From NCBI RefSeq assembly GCF_008119785.1, contig NZ_VSFA01000023.1, positions 20,539 to 84,538 of the forward strand: a DNA stretch of 64,000 bases, in the 5' to 3' direction. Of this stretch, positions 1-8,847 are shown piece after piece. Position 1 is the first letter of the stretch. Each line of letters begins with the position of its first letter. Source of the DNA: Micromonospora sp. MP36. GTDB taxonomy: Bacteria > Actinomycetota > Actinomycetes > Mycobacteriales > Micromonosporaceae. The translations under genes were made by a program, and so were the position numbers. The notes under the pieces are model-generated. The model was not told the origin of the DNA. It saw nothing but the letters and a program-made list of their open reading frames with translations, and did not search any database.

Positions 1-2
1 AC

Positions 3-419
3 CGCCTCGTCGCGGCATTCGGCGGCGTCGACCTGGCCTCGCTTCAGCGCTACTACCGGGACCCGGCCATGATCTCGCGTACGGCAGCCTTCGCCCGCTC
101 GGTGCTCGACGCGGCCGCCCAGCCTGACCCGGTGGCGGGCCGGATCTGCGCCGAGGCCGCGACCGATCTCGCCGACGCGGCGCAGGCGGCAACCGACCGG
201 CTCGGTCTCAGCGGGGCGGCACGCCGGGTGTCCTTCAGCGGACGGCTGCTGACCCCAGGAAACGCTCTGTACAAGGCGCTGTCGGCCGAACTCAAGGCCA
301 GAGGGCTGCCCCTGGTCACGCCCAGAGCGGAGCCGCTCGACGGCGGTCCGGCGCTCCTGAGCGGTGCCGCCCCCTACGCACGCCTGCTGGGGCGCCAGGA
401 ATTCGGTGCCGGCGCATGA
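3..419 (+). CDS. BadF/BadG-type N-acetylglucosamine kinase, C-terminal part
   Basis: This is the last 138 residues of a protein that begins before the window. The tail resembles the C-terminal lobe of BadF/BadG/BcrA/BcrD-family kinases such as N-acetylglucosamine kinase. An alanine-rich helical stretch is followed by a beta strand ending SFSGRLL, then KALSAELKARG and a GGPALLSGAA helix. The family phosphorylates amino sugars in the cytoplasm, but the ATP-binding lobe is outside the window. Its stop overlaps the next gene's ATG (ATGA at 416-419), so the two are translationally coupled, and a sugar-phosphate SIS protein lies third. Together they suggest an amino-sugar uptake or salvage operon. 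The family call is fairly safe; the substrate is inferred. Confidence 0.7.
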   Translation, partial: RLVAAFGGVDLASLQRYYRDPAMISRTAAFARSVLDAAAQPDPVAGRICAEAATDLADAAQAATDRLGLSGAARRVSFSGRLLTPGNALYKALSAELKARGLPLVTPRAEPLDGGPALLSGAAPYARLLGRQEFGAGA

Positions 420-1660
420 GGGTCGGACACGGGGTGGCGCGGCTCGAGGTCGTGCCCGGAGAACCCATGGGTGGCTACGCCGACCGCTCCGACGGCGTCC
501 AGAACGTGCTCGACCCGCTGGAGGTCCACGTCGTGACCTTCGCCGACGACGGCCACCGGTTCGCGCTGGTGGTCGCGGACCTGATCTGCGTCAACGTCGA
601 CGTCGTCGACCGGATCCGGACCGCCATGCGGGGCATCGGCGTGCAGTCCTGCTGGGTCGCCGCCACCCACACCCACGCGAGCCCCGAGGCGGGCTGCAGC
701 CCCGGCGGCGAGGCCACCCCACGGCACGTCGCCGACCGGCTCGAAGCCGCATCACTCGCGGCCGCACGGTCCGCCATGGCATCCGAGCATGCCGCCAGAC
801 TCAGCTCCGCCCGCACGATGGTTCCCAAGCTGGCGGGTCACCGCAACATCGCCGACCCGAGGCCCCTGGACATTCCCGTCGACACCATCGTGGTCACCGC
901 GGGTACCGAGGTGGTGGGGCTGGTCGTGGTCTCACCGGTCCACCCGACCATCCTTCCCGCCGACAACAACCATGTGAGCGCGGACCTCAACGGCGGCATC
1001 CGCCGGGCGCTGTCCGCACCGGACAGATGGGTCGTCGTCGCCACCGGTGCGGCCGGCAACATCAGTACCCGGCACACCCGCCAGGGGCGGGGGCTTGACG
1101 AGGCGGATCGGCTCGGCGCCTGGCTGGCCGACCGGGTCGAACCGGTATCGCCGCGCGTCGGCAGAGGTAGCCCGACGCCGCTACGCCCGCCGGTCTCGCG
1201 AACAGTGACGCTCGCGCCGAAACAGCCAGCGGAGCTCGACGTCGCCGTGCGCCAGACCCCGCAACCCAAGGTCGGAAACGAACGCAGCCACTGGGTTATG
1301 CAACAGGGGCGGCGGATCGCGGAGGAACAGGCCGCCCGCCAGCGCACGGAACCGTACGTGATCGACGTGGAGGCGGTGGACCTCGACGGGGTCACCGTCG
1401 TGGCCGTTCCCGGCGAACTGTTCCTGGAACTGGGCGAAACGATCCGTTCCGCAGCGCCAGACCAGGTAGGGGACATTGTGGTCCTCGGCTATGCGAACGG
1501 CTACCTCGGCTACCTACCCACCCGCGACACGCAACCCTGCTACGAAACCTATGCCAGTCCGGTCACCTCGGGCAGCGGCGAGATCGTCGTCGAGGCCGCC
1601 GTCGAGGCCGCCGTAGAGGCCGCCCGCGACCGTAAACATTTCAGGAGGATCAATGCCTGA
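416..1660 (+). CDS. Neutral/alkaline ceramidase-like hydrolase
   Basis: The 414-residue protein matches the N-terminal catalytic domain of neutral/alkaline non-lysosomal ceramidases. It has the early strand GVARLEVVPGEPMGGYADR, the histidine motif WVAATHTHASPEAG that in the family helps hold the active-site zinc, and the late motif GYANGYLGYLPTRDTQPCYE. It has no signal peptide and is shorter than secreted ceramidases of about 650 residues, lacking their C-terminal domain. Short forms like this occur in sugar-catabolism operons, and ceramide may not be the substrate. It overlaps the kinase gene upstream by 4 bases and the SIS gene downstream by 8, so all three are probably co-translated. It is probably a cytoplasmic metal-dependent amidase; the substrate is unknown. 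Confidence 0.72.
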   Translation: MRVGHGVARLEVVPGEPMGGYADRSDGVQNVLDPLEVHVVTFADDGHRFALVVADLICVNVDVVDRIRTAMRGIGVQSCWVAATHTHASPEAGCSPGGEATPRHVADRLEAASLAAARSAMASEHAARLSSARTMVPKLAGHRNIADPRPLDIPVDTIVVTAGTEVVGLVVVSPVHPTILPADNNHVSADLNGGIRRALSAPDRWVVVATGAAGNISTRHTRQGRGLDEADRLGAWLADRVEPVSPRVGRGSPTPLRPPVSRTVTLAPKQPAELDVAVRQTPQPKVGNERSHWVMQQGRRIAEEQAARQRTEPYVIDVEAVDLDGVTVVAVPGELFLELGETIRSAAPDQVGDIVVLGYANGYLGYLPTRDTQPCYETYASPVTSGSGEIVVEAAVEAAVEAARDRKHFRRINA

Positions 1661-2402
1661 GCCTGCCTACGCCACCATCGCCCGGAACGCACTCGAACAG
1701 GTCCTGACAGCACAGCTCGATGCCATAGAGGCAGCGGCCGGGCTCGTCGCCGACGCCATCGCCGCCGGTGGTGTCCTACAGGCGTTCGGGACTGGCCACT
1801 CGCGGATCGTCACCCTCGAACTCGCGGCGCGTGCCGGCGGGCTCGCCGCCGTCAGCATGCTGGCGGTCAAGGATCTCGTGATGTTCGGCGGCGCCGACCC
1901 GGGGCCGATCCTCGATCCGACCTACGAGCGCGAGTCCGGCCTCGCCGAGCGGATCTACCACCTTGCCGCGCCCTCCAAGCACGACGCCTTCCTGATCGTC
2001 TCCAACTCCGGACTCAACGCCGCCGTCATCGAGATGGCAGCGCTGGCCCGCGAGCGCGCGCATCCGATCGTGGCGGTCACCTCACTGGCACACACCCGAT
2101 CGGCCAGCGCCCGCTCGACACAGGGACCGCATCTCGCTGACCTGGCCGATGTGGTGATCGACAACCACGCGCCGGCCGGGGATGCGGCACTGGAGATCAC
2201 CCCAGGAGTTCGGATAGGGGCGGTTTCGTCGTTCACCGGAGTCCTCATCGCGCAGCTGCTCACCGAACTGGTCTGCCGCCAACTGCTGGGCCGCGGCATC
2301 GATCCGCCCGTCCACGTATCCGCGAATCTCGCTCAGGGCGACGCGCACAATCGCGTCCTCTATGAGCGGTACCGCGATCAGGTCCGCCCGATCGAACCCT
2401 GA
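1653..2402 (+). CDS. SIS-domain sugar-phosphate protein (UPF0309 type)
   Basis: This 249-residue protein carries one sugar-isomerase (SIS) domain. The phosphosugar-binding loops are visible as GTGHSRIVTLELAARAGGL (about residues 46-64) and IVSNSGLNAAVIEMA (about 114-128), and SLAHTRSAS follows. The arrangement fits UPF0309, relatives of GlmS and of N-acetylmuramate-6-phosphate etherase. In this operon, after a sugar kinase and a hydrolase, it probably binds or converts an amino-sugar phosphate in the cytoplasm. The ATG is preceded by AGGAGG at 1643-1648 and lies inside the end of the previous gene. The exact reaction cannot be read from sequence. Confidence 0.8.
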   Translation: MPEPAYATIARNALEQVLTAQLDAIEAAAGLVADAIAAGGVLQAFGTGHSRIVTLELAARAGGLAAVSMLAVKDLVMFGGADPGPILDPTYERESGLAERIYHLAAPSKHDAFLIVSNSGLNAAVIEMAALARERAHPIVAVTSLAHTRSASARSTQGPHLADLADVVIDNHAPAGDAALEITPGVRIGAVSSFTGVLIAQLLTELVCRQLLGRGIDPPVHVSANLAQGDAHNRVLYERYRDQVRPIEP

Positions 2403-2443
2403 TCGGGCCTGCACAGAGGCGCACCTCGATTTAATCTTGCCGC

Positions 2444-2881
2444 GTGAGGAAACGTCTGCGGGCCATGTTGGGACTGGCCGTGGCCGGCGTGCTCGCCGTA
2501 CCGGTCGCCGTGCTCGGCGTCCACGTGACCCACCCTCGTGACGAGGACGAATACCTGGCGCACCTCAAGCAGTACGGCGACCTGCAAAGCGACCGGCCGC
2601 TGGAGGTGTTGCCGCCGACCGCGGATCTGATCGCCGAGGGTGATGCGGCGTGCGACTGGCTGCGCGAGCAGCCGTACGCCCTCTGGCGGCACGACCCGGA
2701 CTACCGCGAGTCGGCCGTCTTCGCACGATATCTCCGGAACCTCGGCGACCGCTCGCCGAAGTGGGGCGACGCACTGCCAGGTCTGGGATCGGTGGCAGGG
2801 GCCGCTTGGGGCTACCTCTGCCCGGCGGACTGGGAGTTGCGGCAACCCCGCCGCCACCCCTTCACCCCCAAGCCAGATTGA
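2444..2881 (+). CDS. Small membrane-anchored or secreted protein
   Basis: This 145-residue protein starts at GTG. A basic N-terminus (MRKRLR) is followed by one hydrophobic segment at about residues 8-27, which is either a signal peptide or an anchor, leaving about 115 residues outside the membrane. The mature part has a helix with GDAACDWLREQPYALW and a second cysteine near the end (GYLCPADW), which may form a disulfide. It is loosely similar in layout to small actinobacterial DUF732-like exported proteins, though I do not claim membership. It lies 41 bases after the SIS gene on the same strand and may be read-through from that operon. Function unknown. Confidence 0.55.
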   Translation: MRKRLRAMLGLAVAGVLAVPVAVLGVHVTHPRDEDEYLAHLKQYGDLQSDRPLEVLPPTADLIAEGDAACDWLREQPYALWRHDPDYRESAVFARYLRNLGDRSPKWGDALPGLGSVAGAAWGYLCPADWELRQPRRHPFTPKPD

Positions 2882-3072
2882 ACGACGCAAGTGCCCTGGT
2901 CGTGCCTCTACCGGACGGGGAGCGGTGGGCGTTGGCCGTACAGCCATCCGTACAGCCAAAGCTGGATACTCATGCCCGACTTCGCCGGACAACCACGGAC
3001 GGGCTGACCAGAGGGGAACAACACCCGCTCCCAGCCCTCACTGTCTACGCCGTTCCCCGCTGCCCGGGGGAC

Positions 3073-3558
3073 CTACGCCCCATCGTGATCATCCCGCTGG
3101 CGAGCCACACCGAGCAGATGGTCAAGGTCGGCTCGCGACCGGCCGGTCGCCGTCGCGAGCGTCCCGAGCGGGTCGGCATGCCCGCGACCGGCCAGGTCCT
3201 CGAAGACCGCGAGCAGGTCGATCTCGAAACCGTCCGCGGTCGTACCCCGCGCCTTGGCCAGTTCGGCGAGCCGGCCTTCGATATAGCGGCGCACCATCAC
3301 CTGGTACGCCCCGACGCTCGGCATCTCGTGGGCCTCGGCGACCATGTCGTCGACCTGCCGGCCCATCCGGTGCAGGACCGCCGACGTCACGCCCCATTGG
3401 CGGACCTCGGGCGCCGCGCCGTCGGCCAGGCGGATGATCACCTCATCCGGGCCGCTGATTTCGTGCGACCCGTCGTCGTTGTGCCAGCGGGCCGTGATGA
3501 CGTAGCCCTCGTCCTCGCGGGACAGCTCAACGGGCCGGTCGCGATTCTCCTGGGACAT
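3073..3558 (-). CDS. Conserved hypothetical protein, 161 aa
   Basis: I do not recognise this family. The ATG at 3558 is chosen over one 21 bases upstream because AGGAG sits just before it. The N-terminal 60 residues look beta-rich (EGYVITARWHNDDGSHEISGPDEVIIRL). The middle is helical, and the C-terminus contains GTLATATGRSRADLDHLLGVARQ, which could form a small helix-turn-helix. There is no signal peptide or membrane segment, so it is probably cytoplasmic. It lies downstream of the ATPase/DUF4190 group on the same strand, with an 82-base gap. Confidence 0.55.
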   Translation of the reverse strand: MSQENRDRPVELSREDEGYVITARWHNDDGSHEISGPDEVIIRLADGAAPEVRQWGVTSAVLHRMGRQVDDMVAEAHEMPSVGAYQVMVRRYIEGRLAELAKARGTTADGFEIDLLAVFEDLAGRGHADPLGTLATATGRSRADLDHLLGVARQRDDHDGA

Positions 3559-3640
3559 ACTCTCCTGTCTTTCCGGCACCTCGTGGGCGCCTGCTGCCTG
3601 CCCGCGGTGGCGGCCAACTGTCGTACCTGCTCCACCCGGA

Positions 3641-4105
3641 TCAGGGTGTGGGAGTGGCCGCGCTCAGGATGCTGCCGAAGAACACCATGACGGTGAAGAT
3701 GATCATCGGGGCGGCGAAGACGTAACCGAGGACGAGACCGGCGACGGCCATGCCGTGCCCAGACCGGGCGCCGTCCCGGGTTTCTCGCATGGCGAGGTGG
3801 CCGAGGATGACGGCCAGGATGCACGGCAGCCCGAACAGGCACCAGCCGCCGAGCACGCCGAGGATCCCGAGCACCAGCGACGCCGTGGCCATGCCTGAGG
3901 TCAGCGGCGGCTGCACGGCGAGGGCCCGCGCGGCCTGCGGGAAGGCCTGGTACGGCACAGCCGATACCTGCGGGTACGCGCCGGCCGGTGCGGACACCGG
4001 CGGGTAGGGCCCGGGAACAGCGGACACCGGCGGATACGGTCCGGGCAGAGCGGGAACCGGCGGCTGAGGGCGGGTGGGGTCGACGCCGGGCTGGGGGTAG
4101 GTCAT
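3641..4105 (-). CDS. Proline-rich DUF4190-type membrane protein
   Basis: The 154-residue protein has a Pro/Tyr/Val-rich cytoplasmic N-terminus with four or five copies of a GPYPPVSAVP-like unit (about residues 20-55). Two transmembrane helices follow, at about 73-100 and 118-143 (MATASLVLGILGVLGGWC and GMAVAGLVLGYVFAAPMI), separated by HLAMRETRDGARSGHG. This layout defines the DUF4190 family, small actinobacterial membrane proteins of unknown role. Its ATG overlaps the stop of the upstream gene (CGATGACC), so translation is coupled to the small protein and ATPase before it. That makes a membrane partner for the ATPase conceivable, but this is inference. Confidence 0.75.
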   Translation of the reverse strand: MTYPQPGVDPTRPQPPVPALPGPYPPVSAVPGPYPPVSAPAGAYPQVSAVPYQAFPQAARALAVQPPLTSGMATASLVLGILGVLGGWCLFGLPCILAVILGHLAMRETRDGARSGHGMAVAGLVLGYVFAAPMIIFTVMVFFGSILSAATPTP

Positions 4106-4506
4106 CGTCCGGGTTCCGTTCTTCCTTCGAGTTGGGTGAGCAGGGCGCTCACCTCGGTGTGCAGGCGACGCAGTTCGGCGGCGGTCGGCGCCAGCTCGTA
4201 GCAGTGGTGGTGGGCGGCGGCCGACAGGGCCGCCCAGGTGAAGGCGACCCGGCGGGCGACCTGGACGCCGGGCCCGAGCCGGCCGCGCAGCATCAGTTGC
4301 TTCGCGCGGCCCTGCCGGCACGCGGCCACGGTCGGCTTGACCCGCCGCCAGTAGGCGTCGATGCCGCCCTCGAGGGCGAGTCGGATCATGCAGGCGCACG
4401 CCCGCGGCCACCAGCCGGCGCCCACTGCGGCCGCGCCGAGTCCGCCGGAGCCGTGCAGCATCTCGTCGGCCGCTGCCAGGCAGCGCTGCGGCGTCGGCGC
4501 GGTCAC
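4102..4506 (-). CDS. Small helical protein coupled to an SMC-like ATPase
   Basis: This 134-residue protein of unrecognised family is mostly helical. It has a cluster of His and Cys in the last third (AAAHHHCYELAPTAAELRRLHTEVSALL) and a tryptophan-rich middle (AGWWPRACACMIRLALEGGIDAYWRR). It overlaps the upstream ATPase gene by 4 bases and the downstream DUF4190-type gene by 4 bases. An obligate partner of the ATPase is therefore the most economical reading. The helical fold with RxxxxH-like residues could be HEPN-like, but I cannot show a canonical HEPN motif. Function unknown. Confidence 0.55.
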   Translation of the reverse strand: MTAPTPQRCLAAADEMLHGSGGLGAAAVGAGWWPRACACMIRLALEGGIDAYWRRVKPTVAACRQGRAKQLMLRGRLGPGVQVARRVAFTWAALSAAAHHHCYELAPTAAELRRLHTEVSALLTQLEGRTEPGR

Positions 4507-6977
4507 GACCGAACCTCCCCGCCACCCGTGCCAGCTGGACGAGGCGGCGGCAGGACCTCCGCGAGGTGGCGGACGTCCGCGACCAGGCCGGGCAGGTCAA
4601 ACAGGTACGCCCCGTGCACGCCCTCCTTGCACGCCTTGTACGCGCCGACGGCCCGGGACCCGTGCCGGCGGCTCAGATACCCGAGCACGTCGGCGCCCCG
4701 GTCGGTGTCGTCGAACAGCGCCAACGCGAGCGTGGTGGTCAGCCGCCGGGACGCGGCCACGACGACGGCCTCGATGTCGTCGTGCGGCACACCGCGGGCC
4801 ATCCGCCGTCGCCACACGATCCGGTGGCAGGCTGCCTCGATCGCCGAGCGGCACAGCTCCGCCACCACCGGGCCTCGCACCTCGGCGGCGATCTCCTCGT
4901 TGCGTGCGAGGGCGTGCGCGTCGTCCAGGTAGCGGCGCACCGGGTTGGAACCGGGCCGCAGGGTCACCACAGATCGTTCGGCGCGGGTCACTTCGACGAT
5001 GCGGGATTGACCCAGGTCGAGCCGGCCGAGGGCGTCGGGCAGCCGGGTGTCGTGGGTGAACACGACAACCTGCCGCTGCTCGGCCAGCTCGGCGAGCACC
5101 CGCGCCAGCCCGTCCACCTTGGCCGGATCCATGCTCTGCACCGGGTCGTCGACCACGATGAACCGGAACGGGCTCTCCGGCGCGCAGCCGCGCGGCAGGA
5201 ACGTCGCCAACCCCAGGGCGTGCATCTCACCCTGGCTCATCACCCCCAACGCGGTGCCGTTGTCGGCGCCGTCCACGCTGACCGGGATCACCACCCGCCG
5301 CCGCGTGTTCATACCCTCCAGGGTCATCGCACCCAGCTCAACGTTGCTCTCCTGCCGCAGCTGCGCCCAGATCCGCTGCGAGTGCTCCGCGAACGGCGCC
5401 ACCCGCTGGTTGCGCAACTCCGCCCCGGTCGCTTTCAGCCACGCCCGAGCGGCCCTCACCCTGGCGAGGGCGCGTTCCCGCTCCGGCAGCGCCCCGGCTG
5501 CCGCGATCCAGGCCCGCAACTCACCCGCCGCGGCCTGCCAGCCGGTGTCGCGCTGGCGGAGCAGACCCTCCGCGTACGCCTTCGCGGCCGGCACTGCCGC
5601 GAGCAGCGCCGGATAACGCGCGGTCAGATGGTCAGCAAGATCCTCCGGCCCGCCCGGTGCCAGCCGCAGCGCCGCCGCGGCCGCCTGCAGCTCGCCGACC
5701 GGCACTCCGGCGACGTCGCCGTCGGGCACGTCCAGGTCGTCGATCAGGTAGTGCGCCCGCTGCAGCATGGCGGTCAGCCGCGCGGCGGCGGCCTGGGCGG
5801 CGAGGGTGCGGTCGCGCAGCTCCGCGAGGGAGGCGCTCGCGCTGGTCCGCCAGTCGCCGTCGAGGCTGCCCGTCGCGCAGACCGGGCAGGGCCCGTCACC
5901 CTGGTCGTCGTGGTGCTCGATGGCCAGCCGGAGCAGCTCGGCGCTGCGCAGCGACGCCCGCGACCGCCCGCCGTCGTGCCGGCGCGCCTCGGCTGCGGTC
6001 TCCCGCAGCTGCCCGGCGAGCCGGGTCACCTCGTCGGCGTCGGGCAGCTGCATCGCCGCCAGCCGCCGGCAGAGCAGCACCGCCTCGTCGCCGGTCGGCT
6101 CGTCCGGCTCGTCGAGGACCGCGGCCAGCGCTGCCAGGTCGGGGCGGGTCACGAGCAGCGCCGCCGCCCGGCGCGCCCGGTCGTCCGGCACCTCGGCAAG
6201 GGCGGCGGCGAGGGTGGCGCGCTGTGCGCGTACCTCCTTGATGGTGGCGTCGAGGGGGCGCGCGGCGGCCATCAGCCGGCGGTCGGCGTCGGCGATCGCC
6301 TCCAGGCCGAGGATCGCGGAGATCGCGTCGAAGAGCTGGCTCTGCGTGCCGGCGGTGAGCCGGCCCAGCTCGGCGGCGGTGAGGAACGGCCGGTACAGCT
6401 CCAGCGGCCGGGCCAACCCCAGCTCCGCGAGATCCTTGTGGCTGCCGCGCCCGCTGGTGACGGAAATTTCGGCGTCGCCCAGCTCAGCCCCGGACGGCCA
6501 TTCGCGGACCACGCGGATCGGCGTGGCGACTCCGTCAAGCCGCAGCTCGACGGCGATCCGGCACGGGTCGCCGGCGTGCAGGTTCCGCCACCCGGTACGC
6601 CACACGCTGTTGCGGTCGGCCCAGCGGGCGCTGTCTCCGGTCAGGGCCAGCTCCACCGCCTCGGCGAAGCTGGACTTGCCGGAGCCGTTGCGGCCGACCA
6701 CCACGGTCAGCCCCGGGCCGGGTTCGATGGCGAGAGTGCGCTCCGGGCCGACGCCGCGAAAGCCGGCGACAGTGACCGACGAGAGCCAGATCCGCTCCCG
6801 CGGCTCGTCCGCCGCCGTGCGCTGCGGCTCAAGCGCGGTCGGCTTGCCGGCGAGCGCCGCGGCCAGGTCGGTTTCGCCGCTGAGCGCGGCGAGGACCACC
6901 TCGGCCGTGTCATCGGGTACGCGGTCAGCGGCGAGCCGATCGAAGATCAGCTCGACCAGGGGTTCGGTGCGGTTCAT
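4503..6977 (-). CDS. SMC/RecF-like AAA ATPase
   Basis: This 824-residue ABC/SMC-class ATPase belongs to the RecF/Rad50/Septu-PtuA type. The Walker A is VVGRNGSGKSSFAE with K101. A long region of helices rich in Ala, Arg and Glu follows, with a CPVCATG motif in the middle that resembles a Rad50-type zinc hook. The C-terminal lobe has the Walker B FIVVDDPVQSMD with D610-D611, preceded by a signature-like SQGEMHALGLATFL. An extra helical tail of about 130 residues ends the protein. I start at the ATG at 6977, which has GGAGG before it; the open frame continues upstream but that part is composition-biased nonsense. The family acts on DNA ends or triggers abortive infection. Coupling to a small unknown gene suggests a two-component defence module, which is inferred. 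Confidence 0.75.
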   Translation of the reverse strand: MNRTEPLVELIFDRLAADRVPDDTAEVVLAALSGETDLAAALAGKPTALEPQRTAADEPRERIWLSSVTVAGFRGVGPERTLAIEPGPGLTVVVGRNGSGKSSFAEAVELALTGDSARWADRNSVWRTGWRNLHAGDPCRIAVELRLDGVATPIRVVREWPSGAELGDAEISVTSGRGSHKDLAELGLARPLELYRPFLTAAELGRLTAGTQSQLFDAISAILGLEAIADADRRLMAAARPLDATIKEVRAQRATLAAALAEVPDDRARRAAALLVTRPDLAALAAVLDEPDEPTGDEAVLLCRRLAAMQLPDADEVTRLAGQLRETAAEARRHDGGRSRASLRSAELLRLAIEHHDDQGDGPCPVCATGSLDGDWRTSASASLAELRDRTLAAQAAAARLTAMLQRAHYLIDDLDVPDGDVAGVPVGELQAAAAALRLAPGGPEDLADHLTARYPALLAAVPAAKAYAEGLLRQRDTGWQAAAGELRAWIAAAGALPERERALARVRAARAWLKATGAELRNQRVAPFAEHSQRIWAQLRQESNVELGAMTLEGMNTRRRVVIPVSVDGADNGTALGVMSQGEMHALGLATFLPRGCAPESPFRFIVVDDPVQSMDPAKVDGLARVLAELAEQRQVVVFTHDTRLPDALGRLDLGQSRIVEVTRAERSVVTLRPGSNPVRRYLDDAHALARNEEIAAEVRGPVVAELCRSAIEAACHRIVWRRRMARGVPHDDIEAVVVAASRRLTTTLALALFDDTDRGADVLGYLSRRHGSRAVGAYKACKEGVHGAYLFDLPGLVADVRHLAEVLPPPRPAGTGGGEVRS

Positions 6978-7089
6978 CAGACCTCCGCTGATGCGGGTGG
7001 TGAGGGCGTGCGATGCCAGCGGTTCCGGCTCGGGCCGGTCCGCTGGTGGTAGTGGTACGAGGAGGCTGTGGAGCTGATGGCGTGCGGTC

Positions 7090-8016
7090 TCAGCGGGCGG
7101 GTCGCCACTCGCCGCAGTTCTCCGAGTTGAAGGCGTAGTCGGAGGAGCGGATGGTGACCTGCACGCGCCGGGCGCCATTGGTGAAGTAGTTGTCGATGAT
7201 GTTTCCGGAGCTGTTCTGCCGCTCCCAGTAGCAGCCCTCGACGTCGTGGGTGACGTAGGTGCCGGGCTTGATTTCCTTGCCAACCCGGTAGGTGCCGGAT
7301 CCGAACAGTCGGCCCTGAGCCTCCAGGTCCGCGTCGGCCTGGCCGCGCTGCACGGCCTGCCGCCACTTCTTGGCGTACGGATGCTTGGGACAGAGGATCA
7401 GCGCCGCGTTGATCTCAGGGATCTGCTCGCTGCTGGCGGCGAAGCCGGCCTCGGCGTAGACGTCATCCGGATCGACCTCGGCGCACATCTCGTACAGCGT
7501 CGAGATGTCCTGCTCGTCGTACTTCGAGACTTTGTAGGCCTGCTGCTCGATGGCCGTGACGATGTTCAAGCTGCCGATGAGGTCGCAGGAAGTCGGCTTG
7601 ACCGCCCAGACCTCCGTGAAGTCAGGCCGGCCGTCCTTACCGCCATGGACCGTGAAGAGCGAACCGCCCGACAGGCTTTCGGTGTCGCACTGCAGATTCA
7701 CCGGCACCTGCTGGGGGATGTTCTTCGGATCGTCCGGGTAGGTGTCGCTGGTGTCGGGGATGCCGTCGGCGTCCCGGTCAGAGGGCGGAGTCGGGCTCGG
7801 CGTCGGGGACGGGCTCGGGGAGGCAGACGGACTGGCCGAAGGCGTGGGACTGCTTCCGGCCGCCTTTATGTCGTCTCCGCAACCAGTGAGCGCGAGGGCT
7901 GGCAGCAGGAGGGTGACCAGAATGGTCCCGGCATGCCGGCTGATGCGGAGCGTGGAGGCAACGGGACTGTTGGCTCGGGTAGGCGTCGAAGGAATCGTGT
8001 GGCGGTGGCGGGCCAT
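7090..8016 (-). CDS. Secreted lipoprotein with calcium-type repeat
   Basis: This is a 308-residue predicted lipoprotein. A basic N-terminus is followed by a hydrophobic segment and the lipobox ALTGC with C46 as the lipidated cysteine. A Ser/Pro linker follows (SPSPTPSPTP, about residues 55-78). Next comes DRDADGIPDTSDTYPDDP, the aspartate pattern of thrombospondin type-3/dockerin-like calcium sites. The last 70 residues contain GTYRVGKEIKPGTYVTHDVEGCYWER, a small beta domain common in actinobacterial exported proteins. It lies on the cell surface. It may belong to a co-transcribed group with the two exported proteins upstream. Function unknown. Confidence 0.7.
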   Translation of the reverse strand: MARHRHTIPSTPTRANSPVASTLRISRHAGTILVTLLLPALALTGCGDDIKAAGSSPTPSASPSASPSPSPTPSPTPPSDRDADGIPDTSDTYPDDPKNIPQQVPVNLQCDTESLSGGSLFTVHGGKDGRPDFTEVWAVKPTSCDLIGSLNIVTAIEQQAYKVSKYDEQDISTLYEMCAEVDPDDVYAEAGFAASSEQIPEINAALILCPKHPYAKKWRQAVQRGQADADLEAQGRLFGSGTYRVGKEIKPGTYVTHDVEGCYWERQNSSGNIIDNYFTNGARRVQVTIRSSDYAFNSENCGEWRPAR

Positions 8017-8194
8017 GGTTACTCCGGTGGGAAGGGCCGGCTGGCCGAGCTGCTGCTTCGCTTGGGAGCGGGGCCGGGCGGCGGAGTGGCCGCACGGAAG
8101 TTGTGGAGCTGATGTCGTGAACGGATCGTTGGTCGCTTGACCCGGTGCCCGGCCAGACGGCTCGGCGGCGATCGGTACTGATTCGGGGCAACCT

Positions 8195-8764
8195 TCAGTC
8201 GGTGACGGTGATGACCATCTGGAGGCCGCTATCCGGGTGATAGCTCCAGGAGGCGTGGATGCCGTCCCAGTCGCCGCTCTGCCGGCCGTCGAGGGCCCGG
8301 GTCGCCAGGACCTCCTGCTTGACCGAGTCGGGCATTTTCAGCTCGGACCAGTAGCACTCGAGGGTGCTGAAGCTGAGTCCGCTGGACTCCTTGCCGTCCC
8401 CGTGCAGGGTTAGCGTCCCGCCCCCGTCGCCCAGTACGGCGTAGTCCGCGAGGCTGGTGCCGCATTTCTCTTTGGCCAGCGTGAGCGGCGACTTCTGCTC
8501 GGCAAGCGGAGTCGGAGTCGGGCTCGTTCGAAAGGCCGTGTAGATGCCGGCGCCGGCCAGTAGGAGCGCCGCGACAGCGCCTGCCGCGATCAGCGTGATC
8601 GTTCGGCTGTTCAGGGCCAGTGCGGTCTTTTTCTCCGCCCGTTCCGGCTCGCCGGTCCACGGGTGATCGGCGGCGGTCGGCTCCTGTATTGACGTGTTCT
8701 GCGTGGGCAAGGCGGCCTGGTCCAGGGGCTGCTCGATTTTGGTGGCACGGGTCGGGTCGGACAT
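8195..8764 (-). CDS. Single-pass membrane protein with extracellular domain
   Basis: The 189-residue protein has about 54 cytoplasmic residues, one transmembrane helix at about 55-77 (TLIAAGAVAALLLAGAGIY), a short Pro/Thr linker and an extracellular domain of about 100 residues. That domain has two cysteines (EKCGTSL and LECYWSE) that could form a disulfide. AGAGGA precedes the ATG. I recognise no family. It is placed between two predicted lipoproteins on the same strand, with gaps of 83 and 178 bases, so a shared cell-surface role is possible. Confidence 0.65.
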   Translation of the reverse strand: MSDPTRATKIEQPLDQAALPTQNTSIQEPTAADHPWTGEPERAEKKTALALNSRTITLIAAGAVAALLLAGAGIYTAFRTSPTPTPLAEQKSPLTLAKEKCGTSLADYAVLGDGGGTLTLHGDGKESSGLSFSTLECYWSELKMPDSVKQEVLATRALDGRQSGDWDGIHASWSYHPDSGLQMVITVTD

Positions 8765-8847
8765 GGTGATTCCTCTGTGAACTGGGATTCAGGGAGCTGG
8801 GGGAGAGAGGCGGGGCGGGTGGTGCCCGCCCCGCGCCAAGCGGTGGA

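Noticed and set aside
4566..7052. 828-codon plus-strand open frame
   Set aside because: Shadow of the minus-strand ATPase gene; its protein is composition-driven and has no motif, whereas the minus strand has Walker A and B.
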